This document shows, in pieces, positions 1-5,266 of a stretch of 5,266 nt of DNA (the first letter of the stretch is position 1; each line of letters begins with the position of its first letter). A model generated the notes under the pieces. It was given only the letters and a program-made list of their open reading frames with translations. It was not told where the DNA came from and made no database searches. The DNA comes from Cyclobacteriaceae bacterium (GTDB lineage Bacteria > Bacteroidota > Bacteroidia > Cytophagales > Cyclobacteriaceae), in assembly GCA_025455225.1 (NCBI GenBank), contig JALOMY010000217.1:1-5266 (forward strand), given 5' to 3'. The translations under genes were made by a program, and so were the position numbers.

Positions 1-22
1 GTGGCGTTCTTTCGAACGCCAC
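1..22 (-). terminator. Perfect hairpin downstream of the lipoprotein gene, probable terminator
   Basis: Bases 1-9 (GTGGCGTTC) pair perfectly with 14-22 (GAACGCCAC) around a 4-base loop. Read on the minus strand the loop is GAAA closed by a C-G pair, a stable GNRA-type tetraloop; on the plus strand it is TTTC. This favours an RNA made from the minus strand, and the hairpin begins 33 bases past the stop of the gene at 56-799. The U-tract expected after the stem would lie outside the window, so termination is inferred. It could also serve a neighbouring gene to the left transcribed on the plus strand, although no T-tract follows on that side. Confidence 0.55.
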
Positions 23-55
23 CTTACAAACACCTAACCCTAATTTATTTGTTTG

Positions 56-799
56 TTAACCTAATTCTTTTTCGAGTTCAGTGATTCGTTGCTGAGCTTC
101 CTGGTTTCCGTAAGAAAGAGACAGCTTGTAAAGTTCAAGCGCTTCACGCTGGGTTTCTTTCTTCTTCTTGGGAGCAAACTTGGTGCGCTCGGCAGCTTCT
201 TCCAATGCCTTGGCCTGTGCGAAGTAGAGTTCAGCCTTGCTGTCGGTGGACATCTTGTTAATTTCTTCTACTTTAGCTTCAAGCGATGAAATGTTTTCTT
301 CCTTCACTTGAATAATACCTTGTTGTTCGGTGATTTTTTCATCACGCTGGCTTACTGTCTGTACCAGCATTTCGTTTTCACCACGCATGCGGTCAACTTC
401 GGTTTGAAGGGCAGCCAGTTGAAGTTTGCTTGATTCCAGGTCAGCCTTCAGACGCTTAATGGTACCGGCATAATTACGGTTGCTTTTCTGAAGTGAATTT
501 TCAAGTTCCGTAATCTTGTTTTGAGTTTCTACTACGTAGTTGTTGAGTTCAGTCAACCGGTTTTTGTAATCCGAATAGGTAGTTCCTTCCACTACATTGG
601 TTCTCAATACCTTGCGGCTGGCATCAATGGTATCAAGCAGAACACCGATTTCCTGTAAAGCAAGAGCCGTTTCATGGCTGGCTTCCAATTCTATCTGTAA
701 TGAATCTACTTTAGAAATCAACATTTGTTTTTCTTTGGTATCGCAGCTCCAGATTAAACCTGCAACCAAAGCAAGAAGAATAACTTTTGAGGGTTTCAT
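56..799 (-). CDS. Predicted coiled-coil lipoprotein with TPR-like C-terminus
   Basis: This is a 247-residue protein of a family I do not recognise. The ATG at 799-797 places Lys-2/Lys-5, a hydrophobic stretch (residues 6-16) and a lipobox-like LIWSC ending at Cys19 in lipoprotein signal order. An in-frame ATG at 826-824 would add nine residues, but a promoter-like TACCTTTG box lies directly upstream of it (832-839), so transcription probably starts at or near that codon. Residues about 20-45 and 75-181 are rich in Leu, Glu, Lys and Gln with heptad-like spacing, indicating a long coiled coil. Residues about 187-247 (AELYFAQAKALEEAAERT, a KKKK run at 211-214, then REALELYKLSLSYGNQEAQQ) look like one TPR- or Sel1-type helical repeat. 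Trp just before Ser-Cys is unusual for a lipobox. Inferred role: an envelope-anchored scaffold or spacer; the function is unknown. The gene has its own promoter side and a hairpin after it, so it is probably monocistronic. Confidence 0.85.
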   Translation of the reverse strand: MKPSKVILLALVAGLIWSCDTKEKQMLISKVDSLQIELEASHETALALQEIGVLLDTIDASRKVLRTNVVEGTTYSDYKNRLTELNNYVVETQNKITELENSLQKSNRNYAGTIKRLKADLESSKLQLAALQTEVDRMRGENEMLVQTVSQRDEKITEQQGIIQVKEENISSLEAKVEEINKMSTDSKAELYFAQAKALEEAAERTKFAPKKKKETQREALELYKLSLSYGNQEAQQRITELEKELG

Positions 800-831
800 A
801 ACTCTGCTGTTTAGTTTTTTATACATGATGG

Positions 832-839
832 CAAAGGTA
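832..839 (-). promoter_or_regulatory. Bacteroidota -7 box (TACCTTTG) for the lipoprotein gene
   Basis: On the minus strand the bases read TACCTTTG, an exact match to TAnnTTTG. No TTG is present at the expected 19-base spacing upstream, so the promoter is only half supported. If used, RNA would begin near 825-828 and leave a leader of roughly 26-30 bases before the ATG at 799. This is the main reason for preferring that start over the one at 826. Confidence 0.4.
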
Positions 840-859
840 ACCAGGCATTTCGGGGGATA

Positions 860-961
860 AGTTGGATTTTCAGTTCAGTTGCAATACCATCAGTTAAGTT
901 GAGTAAAGTTTCTTCTAACGGATTGCTAGAATTGCTAAGTTTAGGAGTTTGTTTGCCAGTT
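860..961. repeat. AGTT-rich divergent intergenic region
   Basis: The spacer between the lipoprotein and hydrolase genes has nine AGTT tetramers on the plus strand, starting at 860, 872, 877, 892, 897, 907, 938, 946 and 958. Two are tandem pairs (cAGTTcAGTT and cAGTTaAGTT) exactly 20 bases apart. No open reading frame of note or strong promoter for the plus-strand gene is visible here; the nearest candidate is TAAGTTTA at 936-943, one base off TAnnTTTG and without a TTG at the right distance. The cluster could be a regulator-binding region or simple low-complexity drift. Confidence 0.3.
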
Positions 962-1013
962 AACCTTAAGCAAAACCTTGATTATTATACATTCCAAATC
1001 TGAATACCTTGTT

Positions 1014-2918
1014 ATGAAAACCCGATTAACGCTCTTATTCATTATAACCATTACTTTAACAGGCTTAGCTCAACCCGTTAAAGTTGACTCGGTTTATATC
1101 AGTACTCACTACGATAAGGCTGAGTATTTCATCACCATGCGAGATGGAATTAAGCTTTTTACGGTGGTGTATACGCCTAAAGATCAAAGTAAAAAATACC
1201 CGATTCTATTGAACCGTACGTGTTACAATGCCTCCACCTATTCGCATTTCAGCACCTTTGGCCACCCTTCTGATTACCTCGTACGAGATAAGTACATCCT
1301 GGCCTTTCAGGATGTTCGCGGAAGGTATATGAGCGAAGGAACATTCGATAACATGAGGCCTAATATCCCGGGCAATGACCGCAAGAACAAGACGGCAATT
1401 GATGAAAGTTCCGATACCTGGGATACGATTGATTGGATGGTAAAAAATATTAAAAACAATAATGGAAGGGTAGGGATGTATGGCATTTCCTATCCGGGAT
1501 TCTATACAGCAGCGGCCATCCCTGATGCGCATCCTGCCTTAAAAGCATCATCGCCCCAGGCACCGATTTCCGATTTCTTTTTCGATGATTTTCACCACAT
1601 GGGTGCGTTTTTACAAAGCTATGTAGGTGCATTTCCGGTATTTGGAGTTCAGAAGAAAGAACAAACCCGCGAAGACTGGTTTATGGAACAAATCATGCGT
1701 ATGTACGGTAAGACCGTTGCCGATGGCTATGATTTTCATTTAAGTCAGGGGCCTCTGAAAAACATCACGGAGAAGTATTATTATGATAATTTCTTCTGGG
1801 AACAAATTGTTGAACACCCTAATTATGATGACTTCTGGCAAAAGCGAAGCATACTTCCGCATTTAAAAGATGTTAAACATGCAGTAATGACAGTCGGTGG
1901 ATGGTTCGATGCTGAAGATTTATATGGCCCGTTAAATATTTACAAGACTATTGAAGGCAACAGCTCTTCAGCCCGTAATACAATTGTAATGGGCCCATGG
2001 GGTCATGGTGATTGGGCACGGGAACAAGGTAAATCAACTCATAACCATATCTATTTTGGTGATAGTATCGCAACCTTCTATCAGCGTGAAATTGAGCGTA
2101 AGTTCTTTGCGTATTATCTTAAGGATGAGGGAACACCCAATCTTCCGGAAGCCTATATGTTCGACACCGGAGCAAAAAAATGGCAAATGTTTAACGAATG
2201 GCCTCCACGTAATGTAGCACCCATACAACTTTACTTCGGAGAGAATGGAAAGTTATCCGTAAATCAGCCTACTTCAAAGGAAGCGGTTTTTGAATACATC
2301 AGCGATCCCGCTAAACCGGTTCCCTATACTTCACAGACCGAAGGTCTGACATTTACACCAAGAAATTACATGAGCGATGATCAGCGTGAAGCTTCCCGCA
2401 GACCGGATGTGTTGACATTTGAGACTGATCCACTGGAAAGCGATGTTGTATTGGCCGGTGAAATACTGGCACGCTTAAAAGTATCCATGACGGGTACAGA
2501 TGCCGATTTTGTTGTGAAGTTGATTGATGTGTATCCTCAGGATCATCCAAAATACGAGCATAACCCGAAAAATATTGTTATGGGCGGGTATCAGCAACTG
2601 GTAAGAGCAGAAGTATTCAGGGGACGTTTCAGAAATAGTTTTGCGAAACCAGAGCCCTTTAAACCCAATGAAATTTCAGATGTTGAATTTCCTCTACAGG
2701 ATATCCTGCATACATTCAAGAAAGGTCATCGTATCATGATTCAGATCCACAGCACCTGGTTTCCCTACATCGATCGTAATCCCCAGAAATACGTTGATAA
2801 TATTTATAAAGCGAATGAGGAAGATTTTATCAAGTCATCCATTCGGGTATACGGTTCTTCAGTGGTGGAAATTGGCGGTAACCAGAAATTAAATACCAAA
2901 CTGGATTTTAAGAAATAG
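1014..2918 (+). CDS. Secreted CocE/NonD-family serine hydrolase, alpha-amino-acid ester hydrolase-like
   Basis: This 634-residue alpha/beta hydrolase of the peptidase S15/CocE clan is predicted to cleave ester or amide bonds in the periplasm. The ATG at 1014 is chosen because it starts a clean signal peptide (MKTRLTLLFIITITLTGLA, cut before Gln20); the longer frame needs a TTG at 978. Visible motifs are RTCYNA with the likely oxyanion Tyr71, QDVRGRYMSEG, the nucleophile elbow GISYPG (Ser159), GGWFDAED (Asp299) and GPWGHGD (His331), giving a complete triad. A helical cap lies between the Ser and Asp motifs. The C-terminal third (about 380-634) fits the jelly-roll domain, including GHRIMIQIHSTWFPYIDRNPQ-like residues near 571-591. 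Asp192, Glu301 and Asp302 match the carboxylate cluster of alpha-amino-acid ester hydrolases, and the length fits that group better than bacterial cocaine esterase. An annotation as glutaryl-7-ACA acylase or X-Pro dipeptidyl-peptidase would be the same superfamily. The exact substrate is inferred. Confidence 0.93.
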   Translation: MKTRLTLLFIITITLTGLAQPVKVDSVYISTHYDKAEYFITMRDGIKLFTVVYTPKDQSKKYPILLNRTCYNASTYSHFSTFGHPSDYLVRDKYILAFQDVRGRYMSEGTFDNMRPNIPGNDRKNKTAIDESSDTWDTIDWMVKNIKNNNGRVGMYGISYPGFYTAAAIPDAHPALKASSPQAPISDFFFDDFHHMGAFLQSYVGAFPVFGVQKKEQTREDWFMEQIMRMYGKTVADGYDFHLSQGPLKNITEKYYYDNFFWEQIVEHPNYDDFWQKRSILPHLKDVKHAVMTVGGWFDAEDLYGPLNIYKTIEGNSSSARNTIVMGPWGHGDWAREQGKSTHNHIYFGDSIATFYQREIERKFFAYYLKDEGTPNLPEAYMFDTGAKKWQMFNEWPPRNVAPIQLYFGENGKLSVNQPTSKEAVFEYISDPAKPVPYTSQTEGLTFTPRNYMSDDQREASRRPDVLTFETDPLESDVVLAGEILARLKVSMTGTDADFVVKLIDVYPQDHPKYEHNPKNIVMGGYQQLVRAEVFRGRFRNSFAKPEPFKPNEISDVEFPLQDILHTFKKGHRIMIQIHSTWFPYIDRNPQKYVDNIYKANEEDFIKSSIRVYGSSVVEIGGNQKLNTKLDFKK

Positions 2919-2943
2919 ACCGGATTATTCTAGATTCTGTTTC

Positions 2944-3312
2944 TTAGCGTTTGAAAATAAAATAAACAGCTAGTATCAGGAAAATGAATCCGATCAGGTG
3001 GTTAACCCTGAACGTTTCTGTTTTAAAGAATACAAGTGAAAAGATCACAAAAACAACCAGTGTAATTACTTCCTGGATAACCTTTAATTGAACGAGAGAG
3101 AAAGGTCCGCCATACGATCGAAATCCAATTCGGTTGGCTGGAACCTGAAGCATGTATTCAAAAAGGGCAATACCCCAGCTGATTAGTATAATCGTATACA
3201 AGGGCAGACTTTGACTCCATTTCATCTCTTTGAACTTCAGGTGGCCATACCATGCGAAGGTCATGAAGGTATTTGAAAGTACGAGCAATAAGATTGTGAA
3301 AAAGGCTTTCAT
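2944..3312 (-). CDS. DMT_6 (DUF486) family small integral membrane protein
   Basis: This complete 122-residue protein belongs to the DUF486 family, grouped by fold with the drug/metabolite transporter clan. Four hydrophobic segments are visible at about residues 3-22, 36-55, 78-97 and 103-120. The family's conserved stretches are present: FAWYGHLK (19-26), SWGIALFEY (45-53), LQVPANRIG (55-63) and QLKVIQEVITL (75-85). At half the size of a ten-helix DMT carrier it would have to act as a dimer if it transports anything; no substrate is known to me. It starts with ATG at 3312 and has no obvious promoter directly upstream, so it may be read through from ettA, whose stop lies 104 bases upstream. 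Its stop is 25 bases from the stop of the convergent hydrolase gene. Confidence 0.9.
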   Translation of the reverse strand: MKAFFTILLLVLSNTFMTFAWYGHLKFKEMKWSQSLPLYTIILISWGIALFEYMLQVPANRIGFRSYGGPFSLVQLKVIQEVITLVVFVIFSLVFFKTETFRVNHLIGFIFLILAVYFIFKR

Positions 3313-3359
3313 TTGATGAATAGAAAGGTCATCAGTTCTAAGACGATTGACTTAAAACA

Positions 3360-3406
3360 CAGGACATAAGACAAAAGAAAGATTAATTCCTGAATCTTAT
3401 GACCTG
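3360..3406 (-). terminator. Imperfect inverted repeat after ettA, possible terminator or attenuator
   Basis: CAGGACATAAGA (3360-3371) pairs with TCTTATGACCTG (3395-3406) at 11 of 12 positions around a 23-base loop. It starts 11 bases beyond the ettA stop, and on the minus strand the distal arm is followed closely by TGTTTTAAG, a short T-rich run. This is the right place for an ettA terminator, but the loop is long and the T-run is weak, so partial read-through into the DMT_6 gene is plausible. Confidence 0.35.
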
Positions 3407-3416
3407 GTACTTCAAT

Positions 3417-5099
3417 CTATTTTACCAGTTTTTTATACCGTATCCGGTGTGGTTGGTCATCACCCAAACGCTTTTTCTTATTCTCTTCGTACTCACTGAA
3501 ACTTCCTTCAAACCAATACACCTGCGAATCACCTTCAAAGGCTAATATGTGCGTACATACCCGATCCAGGAACCAGCGATCGTGGGAAATGATTACCGCA
3601 CAACCGGCAAAGTTTTCAAGCGCTTCTTCCAGGGCACGTAATGTGTTTACATCAAGATCGTTGGTAGGTTCATCCAGTAAAAGCAAATTGCCGCCTTGCT
3701 TGAGTGCAATAGCCAGGTGAACGCGGTTACGCATGCCACCGGATAATTCTTTGATTTTCTTTTGCTGATCGTTACCTCCAAAATTGAATTTACCTACATA
3801 AGCCCTGGAGTTGATTTGTTTTCCACCCAATTCGATCAACTCATTGCCTCCTGAAATAGCTTGCCATACGCTGTCTTCCGGATTGAGGTCATCGTGTTCC
3901 TGATCCACATAGGCAATTTGTACTGTGTCACCCACTTCAAAGGTACCGGCATCTGGCTTTTCTTTGCCGATTATCATTTTGAAAAGCGTGGTTTTACCTG
4001 CTCCATTGGGACCGATAATTCCGACAATTCCGGCTGGAGGCAAGGAGAAAGTTAAATTTTCATACAGCAGTTTATCACCGTATGCTTTCGAAACACCCGT
4101 TGCTTCAATCACCTTATTACCCAAGCGTGGTCCGGGTGGAATGTAAAGTTCAAGTTTCTCTTCGCGCTCTTTAGCTTCCTGCGACAAGAGTTTTTCATAG
4201 GCACTTAGTCGCGCTTTGGCTTTAGCCTGCCGTCCTTTTGGATTCATGCGAACCCACTCCAGTTCCCGTTCCAGGGTTTTCTGACGCTTCGATTCTGATT
4301 TTTCTTCTTGTGCTAACCGTTTTTGTTTTTGTTCCAGCCAGGAAGAGTAATTGCCCTTCCATGGAATTCCTTCACCACGATCCAGTTCTAAAATCCAACC
4401 GGCAACATTATCCAGAAAATAACGATCGTGGGTTACGGCAATAATAGTTCCTTTATATTGACGCAAATGTTCTTCCAGCCAAAGAACGGATTCTGCATCG
4501 AGGTGGTTGGTGGGTTCATCCAGCAAGAGTACATCCGGTTCTTTTAACAAAAGCCGGCATAATGCAACACGCCTTTTTTCTCCTCCTGACAGATATTCAA
4601 TTTTTGCATCGGGTGAAGGACAACGTAATGCATCCATCGCTCGTTCCAACTTGTGATCAAGTTCCCAGGCTCCGACTGCATCCAGTTTCTCCTGCACTTC
4701 GCCTTGCCTTTGAATTAATTTATCCATGGCATCGGCATCTTCCATGATGGCCGGATCGGCAAACTTTTCGTTTATAGTTTCAAATTCTTTTAACAGGGCT
4801 ACAGTTTCGTGCACACCTTCTTCTACAATTTCACGCACCGTCTTGGTTTTGTCCAAAACCGGCTCCTGCTCCAGTAGCCCAACCGTATAACCCAGATCCG
4901 AGACCACTTCACCCTGGTATTCTTTATCAATACCGGCTATAATTCGAAGCAAGGACGATTTACCTGAACCGTTCAATCCAAGTACACCAATCTTGGCACC
5001 GTAGAAGAACGACAGATAAATGTCTTTGAGTACTTGTTTGTTGGGTGGGTAGATCTTACTCACACCCGACATTGAGAAAATAATTTTTTCGTCAGCCAT
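3417..5099 (-). CDS. ettA: Energy-dependent translational throttle protein EttA (ABC-F ATPase)
   Basis: This is a 560-residue ABC-F protein. In the family's studied member, EttA of E. coli, it binds the ribosomal E site and gates the first elongation steps according to ATP/ADP level; it has no membrane domain and is cytosolic. The first ABC domain shows Walker A GLNGSGKS (41-48), signature LSGGE (170-174), Walker B with Asp194/Glu195 and the switch His224. The arm insertion falls at about 87-155. A basic linker matching the P-site tRNA interaction motif lies at about 249-304. The second ABC domain shows GPNGAGKT (363-370), signature LSGGM (452-456), Asp476/Glu477 and His506. The C-terminus RIRYKKLVK is typical of EttA rather than of antibiotic-resistance ABC-F proteins. 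The ATG at 5099 (MADEKIIFSMSG) matches EttA N-termini; the in-frame ATG at 5156 adds 19 residues unlike the family and lies upstream of the likely promoter box. The second signature has Met where the first has Glu. Confidence 0.97.
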   Translation of the reverse strand: MADEKIIFSMSGVSKIYPPNKQVLKDIYLSFFYGAKIGVLGLNGSGKSSLLRIIAGIDKEYQGEVVSDLGYTVGLLEQEPVLDKTKTVREIVEEGVHETVALLKEFETINEKFADPAIMEDADAMDKLIQRQGEVQEKLDAVGAWELDHKLERAMDALRCPSPDAKIEYLSGGEKRRVALCRLLLKEPDVLLLDEPTNHLDAESVLWLEEHLRQYKGTIIAVTHDRYFLDNVAGWILELDRGEGIPWKGNYSSWLEQKQKRLAQEEKSESKRQKTLERELEWVRMNPKGRQAKAKARLSAYEKLLSQEAKEREEKLELYIPPGPRLGNKVIEATGVSKAYGDKLLYENLTFSLPPAGIVGIIGPNGAGKTTLFKMIIGKEKPDAGTFEVGDTVQIAYVDQEHDDLNPEDSVWQAISGGNELIELGGKQINSRAYVGKFNFGGNDQQKKIKELSGGMRNRVHLAIALKQGGNLLLLDEPTNDLDVNTLRALEEALENFAGCAVIISHDRWFLDRVCTHILAFEGDSQVYWFEGSFSEYEENKKKRLGDDQPHRIRYKKLVK

Positions 5100-5116
5100 G
5101 GTTGCAATTTGAGGCG

Positions 5117-5124
5117 CAAATATG
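5117..5124 (-). promoter_or_regulatory. Weak -7 box (CATATTTG) upstream of ettA
   Basis: The minus-strand bases CATATTTG differ from TAnnTTTG only in the first base. At 19-base spacing the upstream triplet is ATG (5146-5144) instead of TTG, so both elements are one base off. RNA would begin near 5110-5113, leaving a leader of about 11-14 bases before the ATG at 5099. It is a candidate, not a firm promoter. Confidence 0.35.
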
Positions 5125-5147
5125 GGGTTTTTCGTCCATAGTGCATA

Positions 5148-5163
5148 GCCAGGCATACCTGGC
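5148..5163. promoter_or_regulatory. Perfect 6-bp dyad GCCAGG-CATA-CCTGGC between divergent genes
   Basis: GCCAGG (5148-5153) and CCTGGC (5158-5163) are perfect inverted copies around a 4-base spacer. The site lies just upstream of the weak ettA promoter and about 45 bases before the TTG of the strong plus-strand promoter. It is GC-rich in a locally AT-rich spacer. It could be a regulator site or a small hairpin; six base pairs alone are modest evidence. Confidence 0.3.
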
Positions 5164-5207
5164 CCTTTGGTTACTTTTCCTGATTTTTGTTGATGCAGGC
5201 ATGGGTA

Positions 5208-5237
5208 TTGACTATGGAGTAATTAATTCTATTTTTG
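5208..5237 (+). promoter_or_regulatory. Consensus Bacteroidota promoter (TTG-N19-TATTTTTG)
   Basis: TTG at 5208-5210 is followed after exactly 19 bases by TATTTTTG at 5230-5237, a full match to the -33/-7 consensus of the Bacteroidota primary sigma factor. RNA is expected to begin around 5241-5244. An A-rich leader (AAAATTAAAAGAGACC) then leads to an ATG at 5259, a leader form common in this phylum. It points away from ettA, so it serves the gene cut by the window edge. Confidence 0.75.
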
Positions 5238-5258
5238 CGGAAAATTAAAAGAGACCTT

Positions 5259-5266
5259 ATGTATTG
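5259..5266 (+). CDS. Probable start of a plus-strand gene cut by the window edge
   Basis: Only ATG TAT TG is present, so nothing can be said about the product. The call rests on position: the ATG lies about 15-18 bases after the expected start of RNA from the consensus promoter at 5208-5237, and it is preceded by the A-rich AAAATTAAAAGAGACC leader. It is divergent from ettA. Confidence 0.5.

Noticed and set aside
33..43. CCTAACCCTAA, which reads as two telomere-like units
   Set aside because: Fewer than two full repeat units in a bacterial intergenic spacer; chance is the simplest reading.
26..56. Inverted repeat ACAAACA / TGTTTGT
   Set aside because: A 7-bp AT-rich stem with a 17-base loop overlapping the stop codon; too weak next to the perfect hairpin at 1-22.
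978..1013. A 12-residue N-terminal extension of the hydrolase from a TTG start
   Set aside because: It would place a polar stretch (HSKSEY) before the signal peptide; the ATG at 1014 gives a standard signal sequence.
2919..2943. A possible bidirectional terminator around TCTAGA between the convergent genes
   Set aside because: Only a 6-base palindrome with no useful stem extension or T-tract; no terminator can be supported in these 25 bases.
3861..4747. Several plus-strand open frames opposite ettA
   Set aside because: They are antisense shadows of a well-conserved gene, with low-complexity or Pro/Ser-rich translations and no family resemblance.
5100..5156. A 19-residue N-terminal extension of EttA from the ATG at 5156
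   Set aside because: The extension does not resemble EttA N-termini and overlaps the probable promoter box at 5117-5124.
5201..5248. A 15-codon plus-strand open frame starting ATGGGTATTGAC
   Set aside because: It lies across the consensus promoter and ends before the A-rich leader; no ribosome-binding context and too short to support.

Overview
The window looks like ordinary chromosomal DNA from a member of the Bacteroidota (Cytophagales-like; the rank below phylum is a guess). The evidence is moderate GC, A-rich rather than Shine-Dalgarno-like leaders, and promoters of the TTG-N19-TAnnTTTG type used by the primary sigma factor of this phylum. One such promoter, at 5208-5237, is a full match. 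EttA and the DMT_6 (DUF486) protein are both widespread bacterial families.

Layout. At 1-22 a perfect 9-bp hairpin lies just beyond a minus-strand gene (56-799) for a coiled-coil lipoprotein with a TPR-like C-terminal end. A divergent, AGTT-rich intergenic region (800-1013) separates it from a plus-strand gene (1014-2918). That gene encodes a secreted CocE/NonD-family serine hydrolase that resembles alpha-amino-acid ester hydrolases. Only 25 bp further on it converges with a minus-strand gene (2944-3312) for a four-helix DMT_6 membrane protein. A 104-bp gap with an imperfect hairpin leads to the minus-strand ettA gene (3417-5099), an ABC-F translation factor. A divergent control region (5100-5258) follows, holding a weak ettA promoter box, a 6-bp dyad and the strong plus-strand promoter. 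The last 8 bases are probably the start of a further plus-strand gene.

How the genes relate. No shared pathway is visible. ettA and the DMT_6 gene could be cotranscribed, since they share a strand and I see no promoter between them, but the hairpin between them may stop or attenuate this. The lipoprotein and hydrolase both carry export signals but are divergently transcribed, so no functional link can be claimed. For three genes the longest open frame starts too far upstream. The signal peptides, family alignment and promoter boxes all favour the internal ATGs used here.

I found no mobile element, CRISPR array, tRNA, rRNA or phage gene, and no convincing new multi-gene system. The most informative observation is that the hydrolase keeps the amino-group-binding carboxylate cluster of alpha-amino-acid ester hydrolases.
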